A DNA stretch of 64,000 nt, taken from NCBI GenBank assembly GCA_964036315.1, contig OZ038498.1, positions 14,663,997 through 14,727,996 on the forward strand, in the 5' to 3' direction. Shown here piece after piece: positions 11,246 through 22,155 of the stretch. Position numbers and translations under genes: made by a program. Position 1 is the first letter of the stretch; every line of letters starts with the position of its first letter. The notes below the pieces were generated by a model. That model was not told the origin of the DNA. It made no database searches and was given only the letters and a program-made list of their open reading frames with translations. This DNA comes from Acanthosepion esculentum (Eukaryota > Mollusca > Cephalopoda > Sepiida > Sepiidae).

Positions 11246-11716
11246 AATGTCGATATTTTTTGATCACGCCTCGTATATTCATCAGGAGAAAATGTCCCAG
11301 TTTAAGGCACTACGCACGGGGTCTCTACAAACGGGACTCTCGTAACAAAACTAATAAAATAACAAGTTTCTCAAAGAAATATATTGTCAGTCACTTTCTC
11401 AGGAACAGCAAAAGGTTAGTGTTAGTAGTTTGTTGAAGAACGGATTTTTCTCTTCCTTTCTAATCTATGTTAAAAGCTAATTCTGGATGAATTAACATAT
11501 ATATATATATATAAATATATTTTTCGTTTCAGCCTTTGGAAGTAAAGTCTGATGATCCACGGTCCTTTAAAAGGGCTGTGGTGAAATAATTTATTACATG
11601 GAACCTTAAAGTGGTCTGTTTTTATTTTTATTTAAATTATTAGCTCTGATTTACATTGAGCTCTCTGGATTTTATCCTCCTTGGGTCCACCCATACGGAT
11701 TGCCTAGTTTTTCGTA

Positions 11717-11769
<53 letters not shown>

Positions 11770-12020
11770 ATGGGAACTTACCCATAATAATAATGGACTA
11801 TTCCGGACATTATAACTACCGCGCCTCAAGAGGGAGCAGAGAGGATTAATTGCAAGAACATTGGAATAATGATACTTGTCGAGACTCTAACCAAATCTGA
11901 TAGTCATTACTAATACTTCGACTTCTTTGTATATATTTCTGTTATTCCATACCTGTGTTCGAGTTATTCTTCATTGGTTCTACCTTGAACCATCACCGTG
12001 GTACAAGAAATTTGGACCAT

Positions 12021-12023
<3 letters not shown>
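11246..12023. other. Unassigned sequence with (AT)n
   Basis: No gene recognised. Contains an (AT)n tract at about 11720-11766. Confidence 0.5.

Positions 12024-12090
<67 letters not shown>
12024..12090. repeat. (AT)n microsatellite
   Basis: About 67 bp of pure AT. Confidence 0.97.
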
Positions 12091-12098
<8 letters not shown>

Positions 12099-12640
12099 AT
12101 GTATGTGTTGAGCTTTTTTATTTGGAGATTGATAGAATTTCCAACCTATGTCATTATAGTTTTTGCTATGTATGATTCTGTTACTTACCTCTGCAGGATA
12201 AAACATTATGCGAGAGGTAAGCACAGGCAATTTATAGATGGGTAGATCTTTTCTTTACACTTCCCATCACAATTTGTGCACTATGTGATCATACACGAAG
12301 TTGATTGGTTTAAACAAAGTTGTTTTTTCAAGCGTATTTACCCACTAAGACAAGTACCATTACGCACAAAGAAATTATATTAACATTTCTAAGTCAAACT
12401 GCTCTGACTATATTAGTCACTAGATTGTCCCTGGCACCATCATCTTGTTTTCTATTCCAGTATAAAATCAACTCGTGAATAACGCAGCCTGAGGAAGGTT
12501 GCACCCTTCCTGAAGAAGAGATTCGGAGTAACATATCTTCAAAGGCCATTTCTAGCTAAAATTAAAGTAAGAGCGTAAAATTCGTGTCTTTGAATTCCAT
12601 GTTTGTAATTCTGTTTATTTAGCATATATAAATATGAACA
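12091..12640. other. Unassigned sequence
   Basis: No gene or clear repeat. CCTGAGGAAGGTTGCACCC near 12490 resembles tail words of the SINE and Penelope-like repeats. Confidence 0.35.
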
Positions 12641-12645
12641 GGTTG

Positions 12646-12952
12646 TGAAAGAAAGAAAGAAAGAAAGAAGTGGGTCAAGAAAATAGAGAAAAAGAAGAAT
12701 AATCGAAACGAACGAACGAAAGAAAGAAAAGAAAAATGAATTCGTTCCAGATAAAAAAAAGTGAGAAAGAAGATTGGTTGGAAAAGAAATAAAGAAAGAA
12801 AAAAGAGAAAAAGAAGTATATTCAGAAAAGAAAGAAAGAAAGAAGTGTTTCAATAAAAATGAGAACAAGTAGAATAGTCAGAAAAGAAAGAAAGAAAGAA
12901 GTAAAGAATGAAGTGGGTTCAGATAAAAAGTGAAAAAGAAGTATAGTTGGGA

Positions 12953-12991
<39 letters not shown>

Positions 12992-13277
12992 GATTGCTTA
13001 AGAAAAAAGAGAAAAAGAAGTACAGTAGAAAAGAAAGGAAAAAGATAAAAGAAGTGTGCAAAAGAAGATACAAAGTCCGAAAAGAAAGAAAGAAAGAAAT
13101 AAAGTAAGAAAAAAAGAATTGACCAAGAAAATAGAGAAAAAGAAGAAGAATCGGAAAATAAATAAATAAAGAAAGAAAGAAAGAATGAAGTGGGTTCAGA
13201 TAAAAAATGAAAAAGAGTATAGTTGAAAAAGAAAGAAAGAACTGGTTAAGAAAAAGAGAAGAAGATGAATAGTCGAA

Positions 13278-13309
<32 letters not shown>

Positions 13310-13445
13310 AACACGGAAGGAAAAAGAAAGACAGATAACAAGAAGTGGGTCAAGAAAAACGAGATAAAAGAATATTTGGAAAAGCAAAAAAGAAAGAAAA
13401 TTAGAAGTGGGTCAAGAATAAAAAGAAAAAGAAGAATAGTCAGAA

Positions 13446-13481
<36 letters not shown>

Positions 13482-13490
13482 GTGAAAAGG
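12646..13490 (+). repeat. Degenerate (GAAA)n array with higher-order units
   Basis: About 850 bp of purine-rich sequence. (GAAA)n runs alternate with variants of AAGTGGGTTCAGATAAAAA and AGAAGTATAGTTGGAAA at roughly 70-115 bp spacing. Long frames on both strands (Ser/Phe/Leu-rich or Lys/Glu/Arg-rich) are composition artefacts. Confidence 0.9.
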
Positions 13491-13960
13491 TGTCTGTGCT
13501 TGATAAAATCACACAGGATACGCTGCCATTAAATTAAATGACAGGTTACGTGCAGCGAAAGAAAGGACTAATTTCAGTGAAAGAAAGACAGATAACTTTA
13601 ACATCGTACATTAGCGTTAATTATTGTGCATTTCTTCCACATCCCCAAATTTCCTCAAATGTAAAAGTTGCAGGTTTAGTGCCAACGCGATAGATCCTCA
13701 TTCATCAACTGACTCAGACAACACTGAACCATTCACTGATTACATTAACTCTAAATCCAAATGCTTCGCCCAAACAATGCGAATAAATAATGTCTCTTCT
13801 CGTATTAGTTCAGTATTAGTATTTATTTTAATGATCCACTCAATAATTTTAAAGTATTATGTGCCGAACAATGGGACAGAGACTATCAAGCAATTCTTCC
13901 AGACGTTTATTATTATAGTGAATGCCATCATCACAGGGTTCTTCAATATATTTGGCCTTA
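13491..13960. other. Unassigned sequence with an open frame
   Basis: A frame of 149 codons (13624-14073, plus) begins here but shows no family resemblance in this part and runs into the LINE relic downstream, so it is not accepted as a gene. Minus-strand words near 13930 (GAAGAACCCTGTGATGATGG) resemble repeat tails. Confidence 0.35.
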
Positions 13961-14374
13961 TCTTTAGGCGCCTTGAAGACGAGGAGCTGGTCTCTGACAT
14001 AACCCCTCTCCAACCGTCGGAATGTCGCAGGCCTTTCGCTACTCTGTTGACATTTCCATGTCACATCTTCTGACGAAGTACATTCCTTAGTTCCACCAGT
14101 TCTGACCATCGCATGCCATGTACCGCCCTGGAACGAATCAACACCATTCCCTTGGTATTCCATTAGTAAAAAGTAAGTTCCACTCTGACAGCTTCTACCC
14201 GAGAACTGCCGCTTGGTAGAACAGACTCCCGAGAGGGTGCTTTTTCGATTACTATCATCCTCATTCCCTTTGTATTCCATTGGTAAGGAAGATGTTCCAC
14301 TCGAACAGTTTCTGCCCAAGAACCGCTACTTTGTAGAACAAACTCCCGAGTAGATGCTTTCTCACTCGACAACC
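13961..14374 (+). pseudogene. CR1/jockey-like LINE ORF end with a 120-bp internal repeat
   Basis: The sequence encodes, across frameshifts, the same C-terminal block as 7.6-7.9 kb (RRNVA...-like, then a SSTSSDHRMP-like stretch). The FF-PRTA.LW-like stretch occurs twice about 120 bp apart (near 14171-14245 and 14296-14365). It is interrupted at 14375 by an LTR-like insertion and resumes at about 14760 (TACAACCTTAACCTCTTCAA). Confidence 0.6.
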
Positions 14375-14694
14375 TGTTGGGGCGCACCCACCTTCACAAC
14401 CACAATAGACTGATCCTATTATTATAAATAGAACAGTAGTTCTAGAGACTGTGAGGAGTGTAGCAGTGTAGTGCAGAGTGAGACTTCTGTAGTGATCAGT
14501 TACACTTCCGTTTCTCGACCGGAAGATACCGTTGGACTTTATTACTATTACTTATTGTTACTACTAACCTACGTTCGTTCTACTACTAATCTCTCAGATG
14601 TAAATACCTCTCTGAATATACCAGTATTTTTCCCTACGACTGTGTTTGTTCGTTATTACCATATACTCACGTGGAAACACACAACATCTCAACA
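14375..14694 (+). repeat. Solo or truncated LTR, 320 bp, gypsy-like
   Basis: It begins TGTTGGGGCG and ends CTCAACA, giving TGTTG...CAACA inverted ends. It is followed after one base by TGGCGACGAAGGATG, a typical primer-binding site of Ty3/gypsy elements. A TATTATAAATAG box sits about 50 bp in. No gag or pol follows, and the LINE relic resumes near 14760. A 6-bp ACAACC occurs on both sides and could be a target duplication. Confidence 0.55.
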
Positions 14695-14695
14695 G

Positions 14696-14710
14696 TGGCG
14701 ACGAAGGATG
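14696..14710 (+). other. Primer-binding-site-like sequence after the LTR
   Basis: TGGCGACGAAGGATG lies one base after the LTR end, as expected for a tRNA-primed LTR element. The tRNA identity was not determined. Confidence 0.5.
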
Positions 14711-14804
14711 TTTTATTGATCTCAACACAACCAATTCCCGACATGAGTATTCACTTATCGCTACAACCTTAACCTCTTCAAGTCTAGAGTAAGTCGTTAA
14801 CTTT

Positions 14805-14990
14805 CTCTGGATATGATGATAAACTACATCCAGCAGCAAGACCCCTGATCGGGAGATTGGAGGTTTTGAGGAGCGTGGAACCACGTCTTAATTACTGTTG
14901 TTTTCAAGTCCACCCTAACCCGGGATGGTAACACCTGTTAGGGTCCCAGCTATGGGCAAATAGTGAACCTCTCCAAAACAAAACAAAATA
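14805..14990 (-). repeat. Dispersed element (family 5), minus copy
   Basis: On the minus strand it carries the family words GGGTCAGGGTGGACCT-like, TTAAGAGGTGGTTCCACGCT-like, CTCCCGATCAG and GGATGTAGTTTATC. Related copies are at 30064-31490, 40100-40445, 45115-45440 and 62455-62695. Here the internal minisatellite is missing. Confidence 0.8.
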
Positions 14991-15394
14991 TCATTAAAGC
15001 ATGAAAATATATTTTGTATAAGAAATTAAAAAATTGTAGAACTTCACCTAAATCCGTTTAAAATGCTACCAAACAATCAACCTGAAAGAACTTTCATGAC
15101 ATTAATCCATATAATCCAATATAAAATTAATCCATATAATATCCTACAATTTCCTAAGTCAAACAGTATTCCAAAATATAACTTCAATAAAACCAGAATA
15201 TAAAACACACATTACCGCCTTTAGTAATTATGTCCACACAAACATATATATCCACAAAAGCTAAGCATTTACCATGTATTCAACTGTGAAAGCAGAATAA
15301 CATATATTATATTTTTTTTACTTCCAAGCACCCAATTTAATTTCGACATTAAATGACCCATAAGGAGTTGATATACCATTAAATAGACATATCA
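14991..15394. other. AT-rich unassigned sequence
   Basis: AT-rich, with a short duplication of TCCATATAA words near 15107-15140. Nothing else recognised. Confidence 0.45.
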
Positions 15395-15500
15395 ATCTAT
15401 CTTACATATCCTCATAAACTGCACTTCTTACCCTCTCTTACTTCTACCTTGAGTGGCTCACTGGCCCTGTATTTTGTGAGCAATCAGTAAGAAAAAATAT
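15395..15500 (+). repeat. 3' tail of the CR1/jockey-like LINE
   Basis: ATATCCTCATAAACTGC and CTTGAGTGGCTCACTGGCCCTG match the LINE 3' tail at 7870-7975 and 16415-16512. Confidence 0.65.
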
Positions 15501-15549
15501 CCTTATTACTCGAGTAATGTGTTCGTTCCTTCCGAACTAGTGTTTCACT

Positions 15550-15835
15550 GACTGTTCGAGAGATTGAAATCACGAACTCTGGATGTCAAGAACACATAAT
15601 AACCAATTCCTGTATCCACTAGGCTATCGGTATAGGATTTGTTTACTCTCATGCAGTGTTCGTAAGTTCAATCCCTAGATCAAGTAGTGAAACACTAGTT
15701 TAGCAAGAACGAAGAATAACGTACATAACAGGGACAAAATAAAACAATTATCAACAGAAACCTGATGATGACCTCAGATTACTTAGCCGAAACGTTGTAT
15801 CTGTTAAAACATGTGGGAAGAATATTAGAATAATC
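15550..15835 (+). repeat. tRNA-related SINE pieces with a Penelope-like tail
   Basis: A B-box-like AAGTTCAATCCC occurs on the plus strand near 15663, and the tail contains CCTGATGATGACCTCAG followed by TTAGCCGAAACG, a motif shared with other SINE and Penelope-like tails here. A related piece in reverse lies at about 15560-15640. Confidence 0.45.
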
Positions 15836-15889
15836 AAGAACCTATACTGGCAGTAAACCTCCTCCATACGGATAGAAAATGAGTTCAGC

Positions 15890-17060
15890 ATATATGCAAA
15901 AATTGCAAAGGGCTGTAATATGTCTTCGCACCGGATTTATTCAAGTTATATAGCGAGGCAATTCTGTCAGAAATAGATGTCTTACTAGGATTTATTACTG
16001 GTGGCCACAGTATTAACAACATAAGATATGCAAATGACAGTGTTGATAGCAGAAACGGAAAGAAAACTGCAAAAACTCCTACAGAAGGAAGGGAAGCGAG
16101 AAGAAAGGATTAAACATTAAGTGTGAGAAAACAGACTGCATGATTGTTAGCAACAGGATGAGCCCAAAATGCAAATTACAAAAATCAAAGAAGTAAAAAA
16201 AAAAAATTATACGGGAAGTTTAACAGAGAATGGAAAGTGCGACACTGAAATCCGAAGACGAACTGGGATAGCCAAAGATGTATTCCAAAAGCTAAGCAAA
16301 GTATTAAGCTTCTTCACGCGAGCCATTACTCTGTGGCACCGACCCCCAAAAGGATGTTTTCCCGATCACTACAGTCTTAACCCGTTGAAGTCTAGGATTA
16401 ACCGTTATCTTCCACACTTATCCTAATAATCTGTGCTTCTTACTCTGTAATCCTCTACTACCTGGAGTGGCTCCCAGGCCTTGTACAGAGCGAACCTCAC
16501 TGTAAAAAAAAAATGGACGTAAAGCGAAGCACTGAAAACCGAAGGACATTGGGATGTCCAAAGATGCCTTCCAAAAGCTAAGCAGAATATTAAGAAACAG
16601 AAAAAACTTCGTTAGAAGAAAAAAGAAAAGAGTACTGAACTGTTACGTAATATCAGTCCTCCAATATGGCAGTGAATGCTGGACAATCTGCTCAAAGATC
16701 AGGAAGAGATTTGCGGTAACAGAAATTGGCTCAACAGAAGGATGCGAACATGTTAGCAACGACAAAATTTTAGAAAAAAACGGAAACAAAAAGGAAACTA
16801 ATAATTAACATCAGAAAAAGAGAGTTGAGGTTTCTGGGGTATATAATGAGGAAGAAAGGCCTGGAAATTCTGATACTCACAGAGCAGACTGAAGGCAAGA
16901 GGAACAGAGGGAAATAGCGCATAACATAAATAAATGGATGGCGGTGCAGGGTTTAGGAGAAATAACGGAAAGACGAAATCTGTTAAGCGCTACAAGAGAC
17001 AGGAAATTGTGGGGAGCCATGACCGCCTACCTCTTGAGGGAACCCGATACATAAAAAAGA
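15890..17060 (+). pseudogene. LINE reverse transcriptase relic, interrupted by a second LINE tail
   Basis: Forward frames give segments of the RT palm and thumb: an RYADD-like box degraded to RYAND (about 16025), AETERKLQKLL, CEKTDCMIVSNRMSPK, ENGKCDTEIRRRTGIAKD and DAFQKLSRILRNR, LQYGSECWT, then ATRDRKLWG near the end. The order fits the RT-to-C-terminus of one LINE family also seen at 23.4, 24.4-25.1, 40.6 and 62.9-63.6 kb. Frames shift repeatedly. A CR1/jockey-like tail (16310-16512, with a LWHRPPKGCFPDHYSLNPLK-type segment and an A-run) is inserted, after which GKCDTEIRRR-like and DAFQKLS-like words are repeated. Confidence 0.8.
16310..16512 (+). repeat. CR1/jockey-like LINE tail nested in the other LINE
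   Basis: Encodes LWHRPPKGCFPDHYSL and SRINRYLPHLS, followed by CCTGGAGTGGCTCCCAGGCC and an A9 run. It breaks the surrounding LINE: the KLSKVL segment before it is repeated as KLSRIL after it. Confidence 0.7.
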
Positions 17061-17135
17061 AGAAGAATCAAGATTGCGGACAATTGAAACGTATAATCTA
17101 TTCCTTACTAGCTGACGTAACATTTTTTTAGTAAA

Positions 17136-17275
17136 TTTCATTGGATGTCTCACCAAGGATGAATTTCATTGGATGTCTCCCCAAGGATGAATTTCATTGG
17201 ATATCTCACCAAGGATGAATTTCATTGGATGTCTCCCCAAGGATGAATTTCATTGGATGTCTCACCTTAGGACAG
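17136..17275 (+). repeat. 28-bp tandem repeat, 5 copies
   Basis: TTTCATTGGATGTCTC units start at 17136, 17164, 17192, 17220 and 17248, an exact 28-bp period. Alternate units read CTCACCAAGG and CTCCCCAAGG, suggesting duplication of a two-unit block. Confidence 0.95.
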
Positions 17276-17850
17276 TTGTTAATAAACTAATCTTCTAGGA
17301 CAATCTACATTGGCTTCTCTATACTCGTCAGAATCGAAAAATAGTAATTTTTTATTTTTTTAGATGAAGGCTCCTATTCAAAGTATTAATATAGTGTAAA
17401 ATCAGTCCAATACTTATACAGAATTATTAAACGTATTTGTTATTTACGAATGACATTGTATGAAAGTGTGGTAACATCATTGATATTCGCATATATTCTT
17501 TATAATTTCTAAATTTTAAAGGCGTTTTTTATACATTTTTTAATTATTTTTAAAAAATCTTTATTCTATGGATTTTGTTTGGAAGCACATGCATATTTCA
17601 GGTTATTATTTATCTTAATTTAAGAATAAACAGATAAGTATTTTTATTAATTTATATACATTTTTGTTTATTAATTACAAATGCCTTAACTTCCTTGCTT
17701 CTGATTTAACATAAATATTTTTGCACATCGGCCAAAAAAAAAATATCTGCATTCGGACGCAAAACATCTAATTCCAATAAATCTATAAAAGTCAGCAATC
17801 AAGTTGTCACAGTACCGCTAAATAAAAATATATTTCTGTTCTGACAAGAG
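17276..17850. other. AT-rich unassigned sequence
   Basis: AT-rich, no gene or repeat recognised. Confidence 0.5.
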
Positions 17851-17851
17851 T

Positions 17852-18373
17852 CATAATGTAAGGCCTAACAAAGATATAAATAATGCTAGTCTACGGCCTA
17901 ATGAAGGTATAAAGAATGCTAATGTAAGGCCAAATGATGCTCTAAAAATGATCGTCTACGGCCTAACGAATGCCTAACGAATGTTAACCTACGGCCTCAA
18001 GAAGGTATAGAAATACTAGTCTACGATCTAACAATGGTCTAAAGAGTGCTAATGTAAGGCCAAATGATGGTCTAGAAATGCTAGTCTGCGGCCTGTCGAA
18101 GGTCTGAAGAATGTCAATGTAAGGCATAATGATGATCTAAAAATGCTAGTCTACACCCTAATGAATGTCTAAAGAATGTTAATCTACGCCCTAACGAAAG
18201 CATAAAAATTCTAGTCTACGATTTAACAAAGGTCTGAAGAGTAAGGCCAAATGATGGTCTAAAAATTCTAGTCTAAGACTTAAAGAATATCTAAAGAATG
18301 CTAATCTAAACCTTACAAGGGTATAAAAAGACTAACCTACGATCGAACGAAGGTCTAAAGAATGCTAATGTAA
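17852..18373 (+). repeat. 33-bp diverged tandem array, about 16 copies
   Basis: Units like AATGCTAGTCTACGGCCTAA followed by TGAAGGTATAAAG recur every 33 bp. Two subtypes (TCTACGGCC and TGTAAGGCC) tend to alternate. Divergence between units is substantial, so the array is old. It stops where a transposase tail begins. Confidence 0.9.
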
Positions 18374-18610
18374 TAAAATGCGCACCCGTTTCCCTGGATG
18401 TGACAAGTCCTGATTTCTTACTATGTGGCTATCTGAAAGAAAAGGTTTTATGTTAACGAGCCTCAAACTCACCAACCATTTAGTCAAACATCAAATCAAT
18501 CGAAGCTGAAATACTGAATTCGGTGATGGAAACTGCCTTAGAAAGGGCACGCTCGTGCATAACTAAAAATGGACACTACTTAAGTGTAAATTTAGTTTCT
18601 ATATCTACTC
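18374..18610 (+). pseudogene. Tc1/mariner transposase C-terminal relic
   Basis: Forward translation gives LDVTSPDFLLCGYLKEKVL, then a stop and NSPTI, ALERARSCITKNGHYLSVN. This fits the transposase end with SPDxxxxDFFLWGYLKEKVY ... RARxCIxxNGxHL. The proline-aspartate catalytic region is altered and at least two stops are present. Terminal repeats were not recognised. Confidence 0.75.
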
Positions 18611-19180
18611 TATATAATATTATGGTATTGTGAAGTAAAGTTAACAAATAAAGGACTTGTTTGAATTCCCTCGGTGACTTGGCTACTCTGAAAATTTTTA
18701 TTTAAAAAAATTGGCACATATCATGAGTTTGTGAGCGTGACGTAGATTTCGTCCGTTTTGGATTCAATATGCATAGCTTTAAAGTTATAACCAAATTGGT
18801 AGCGTTTGTTATAATACATGTGTTCACATCTAAAAGAGATTAGTTGACGTTTTAATGCTCTCAATTCTTCAACTGAGTTTTATTTTTGGAGCCGTTTTTA
18901 GACCCTTGAAGATTGATCGTAGTGCTCTGATGACTGGCACGACTCTCAATTTCATGTTCAAAACTTTCTCAGGTCCCTTAATTTGGCATCATTTCACTTG
19001 CCGATATTCTCTGTGGTCTGTTTGAATAATAAAGTTATATGTCGTGCTTGTTTTATTATTGTTTATATATGAGCAGCCCGAGATAGATAGATAGATAGAT
19101 ATGAAAAGCCTGAAGTAGATAGATTGATAATTAGTGTACACACTCAGATAATTAGATGAATAATGAACAGTGATGAGAAA

Positions 19181-19181
<1 letters not shown>
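18611..19181. other. Unassigned sequence with repeat fragment and short GATA tract
   Basis: GACTGGCACGACTCTCAATTTCATG near 18935 resembles 10150. (GATA)n of five units lies at about 19083-19101. Confidence 0.45.

Positions 19182-19227
<46 letters not shown>
19182..19227. repeat. (AT)n microsatellite
   Basis: About 46 bp of AT. Confidence 0.95.
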
Positions 19228-19230
<3 letters not shown>

Positions 19231-19380
19231 TCTGTTTATACATAATTTTTATAGATACAATTTATTTAAGTGAATACTGTTTTTAATTAAATTCAAGCCG
19301 GTAATCTAATTAATGCTGTTTAATTAAAAACAGCATTTACTTAAATAAATTGTATCTATAAAAATAGCGTATAAACAGAA
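19231..19380. repeat. Palindromic element with about 60-bp arms
   Basis: The arm from 19231 (TCTGTTTATAC..., ATAGATACAATTTATTTAAG) matches the complement of the sequence ending at 19380 with few mismatches. The loop is about 30 bp. It lies between two (AT)n tracts. It may be a small MITE. Confidence 0.85.
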
Positions 19381-19416
19381 AATATATTAAATAATTGTCG
19401 GACTTAATCTATTTTA

Positions 19417-19530
<114 letters not shown>

Positions 19531-19539
19531 ATAAAATTA

Positions 19540-19695
19540 TGGTTTTACGGTATGCTATATTTATGGTTTATATAGGGGGGTAGTACATGTGTCAATATAA
19601 AAGTGGGAACTGAGGTCAATGTCGAGTGCCGACCGTCTGTTTCATGCTTGACCATAATCTTCAGCCCACGCACATACACACGCATATATATGTGT
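19540..19695 (+). repeat. Dispersed repeat (family 3), copy
   Basis: ATATAAAAGTGGGAACTGAGGTCAATGTCGAGTGCCGAC-like words match 9275, 31520 and 37290; followed by GTCTGTTTCATGCTTGACC and ATCTTCAG. Confidence 0.6.
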
Positions 19696-19697
19696 TT

Positions 19698-19699
<2 letters not shown>

Positions 19700-19769
<70 letters not shown>
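19700..19769. repeat. (AT)n-(GA)n compound microsatellite
   Basis: AT run followed by about 38 bp of GA and a G6 run. Confidence 0.97.
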
Positions 19770-19774
<5 letters not shown>

Positions 19775-20477
19775 AGAAAGTGAGATATTCTTATGACTCA
19801 ACCGTTTTAGGTTTCAACAATCTAGTATTGGTCAAGTGTTTTCCATAATATTCACTGCTGACCAAGTGGTTACGTTTCTACTGGCGGTGAATATTGATTT
19901 TTATCAGTCTGATCACTGATTGGTTAGTGAGTCAAGTTGGGAAGCACGAAACTGTTCAAGCAAGAAATTGGCTCAAAGCGAAGCAATTTCCACGTCTTTA
20001 TTTGTTCTATTAAGCATTTCTATAAACTACGTTTATTGTTTCGCAATTATAATTTTTGTTCTCTATCTTTCGCTTTCGTCTTTTGTTCTCTACTTTCACT
20101 TTCATTTTCGATTCCTAATTAAAGTTTTCTTAATTATTTCTATTCAATTTACATTTAAGGATTTATATTGCACAAGCTAATGTTTCTTTTTGTTTGTTTC
20201 TGTAGTTTCTTTTATTTGCTCACCTATTATATTTTTTATTTTAAAGAAAGGTGCAAATGAGACAAAAAACGCAAGAGAAGAATTATTACTGCTTAAGCAG
20301 AAGTTACTGTGCATAATGAAAATTATATTTATTTGCAACGTTTTCAACAGACGATATTTTGATGACGTCATCACAAACGCTCAATCTAAGACGAACTTAA
20401 AAAATAATTGAAACAAAGCAAGTTCAGTCGGCCAATGATGACAATTCCAGAACAACGTAACTATAAACAATTTTTTT
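19770..20477. other. Unassigned sequence
   Basis: AT-rich, with short frames lacking any recognisable family. Confidence 0.5.
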
Positions 20478-21140
20478 CTATCCTCTGCCAGCCGCAATGA
20501 TTGAGAAAGCATTACCTCGAACCATCGCCAGTGAGACACGCTGCAAGAGCCACTCCGTTTCGCGAGGCTCGTTCCTTAATCGAGACGCAATCGCGCCAAT
20601 CCTCCGAAGAAACGCCATCGAACGAGGGCCAATAACCCCAGAAGTCTCCACTGCCACAGGAGTAAAAACAAAAAATCTATCAGCAAGAGAAGAATATTTA
20701 ACTTTTTTTTTATCACTGCGTCCCGGATCAAATTACCGGCCGAAAATGTATCCGCACAGGTCGCATCCCAAATCAACGACTTACCCATTTTAAAAGGGAA
20801 GATGGTAATGCCATCCAGCCGCTTTCCATCACCACGGTCGAGGCCTACGGGTTCGATTTGGGAAGGGAACCCAGCTGCATCCAAACCTCTTTTGATGATG
20901 TCGTTAATTGCTGCATGCCGTGGAAAGCGGCCGGCACTACGACGACAGGAGAGAGGATGCAAACCAAACTCATCGATGGAAGCTCCACATCTGCATCTGT
21001 GACGCTCACATAATTTGAGTCCAAGACGGATCGCGACTCCGACCCGAGTGCACTCATCATCTAGAAGGGTACCGGTAGATGAAGAGGACTCTGCGTTGTG
21101 CCAGGCGCCACTACTCGGTTGTGAAGCAGATAGTCAAAAA
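20478..21140 (-). pseudogene. Retroelement C-terminal endonuclease-like domain, one frameshift
   Basis: On the minus strand, reading down from about 21140, the frame contains GTLLDDECTRVGVAIRLG, a zinc-type CRCGA...GLHPLSCRRSAGR, then AAINDIIKRGLDAAG, RGDGKRLDGITIFP and SLIWDATCADTFS. After a run of nine A/T at about 20702-20711 the frame shifts, and the continuation reads KYSSLADRFFVFTPVAVETS and FLRRIGAIASRLRNE, ending at a TAG at 20478-20480. The KR.DG...WDxT pattern is that of a PD-(D/E)xK nuclease found at the end of some invertebrate retroelement proteins. The usual proline before the first aspartate is leucine (RLDG). Only the homopolymer shift interrupts about 220 codons, so the copy is fairly recent, or the shift is a sequencing error. 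Confidence 0.75.
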
Positions 21141-21217
21141 TTAAATGTGAATGAAATGGTTTTTGTAGTTTCATGTTGGAGATTTCTGTAGGGACGATGT
21201 TTCATAACCTCTTAATC
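21141..21217. other. Unassigned sequence
   Basis: Short spacer between the retroelement relic and the hAT-like end. Nothing recognised. Confidence 0.4.
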
Positions 21218-21619
21218 CAGTGGTTGTCAAACTTCTTTTTTTTTTTAACCATCGGCCACTTTTGCTCTTAATGGACTTCCATGACTATTCGATGAAAAAA
21301 AAATTCTTTTGTTTTTTACTAATAGATAAGTTTAGGAATTGTATTATAAAAATAGTAAATGTTTATGCCTTATTTTGAAGTAAAACTAATGTAATGTAAA
21401 TAAACTTGTATTTAACAATTAACTCTATGGAACGTTTATGTATACTAGTAAAAAGAACTCATAATAAATCATATTGAAATATGTGAATAATTAATAAAGT
21501 TTTTAAAAATTGCAAATTTATTTAATGAGATCCCTGAGATTGATGCTGTTCTGCGACTTTTTAAAAAAATTTATAATTTATATTAATATTTTATTTTATT
21601 AATACTTAAAATTACTATA

Positions 21620-21982
21620 GGGTGTCCATAAAGTTCGTGTGCACTTTAAAAAATTTATAACTTTATTTGTATTTTCGATAGAAATAATCTGTAAAAAATG
21701 TGATAAAGTTTAATGAACCTAGTTTTAAGTATAGCTAAAATAACTAATGTGATTTCAGGCATTACTGTAAATCAGTTGGCAAATGTTTTCCGTGAACTGC
21801 AAAATCCTATTACCCTTTGTATTGCTAATGATGGAGGACATGTAGAAACTTAAATAAAATTTCAATAAAACCTTAAAAAATATAGATTTACTTCTTTCTA
21901 ATCCTTTTTACAAAGTATTTCTATAGCAAATACAAATAAAGTTATAAATTTTTTAAAGTGCACACGAACTTTATGGACACCC
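21620..21982 (+). mobile_element. Mariner-type MITE, 363 bp, with long terminal inverted repeats
   Basis: Starts GGGTGTCCATAAAGTTCG and ends with its exact complement; inverted repeats run about 55 bp with hardly any mismatch. TA flanks both ends (21618-21619 and 21983-21984). Between them a short forward frame, ITVNQLANVFRELQ then TLCIANDGGHVET-stop (about 21755-21853), resembles the last codons of a Tc1/mariner transposase (LDxCRxTxGxHVE). It is therefore a deletion derivative that kept both ends and a coding tail. Confidence 0.9.
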
Positions 21983-22049
21983 TATGTTATTATTGATTAT
22001 TAATATATTTAAATTAATTTAGAAAATAAATTATAATCTTCATTTAATT

Positions 22050-22155
<106 letters not shown>

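Noticed and set aside
13624..14073. 149-codon frame as a novel gene
   Set aside because: Its second half is LINE C-terminal sequence in a shifted frame, and the first half lacks any recognisable feature.
20497..20793. 98-codon plus-strand frame
   Set aside because: It is the antisense of the retroelement nuclease relic, which reads far better on the minus strand.
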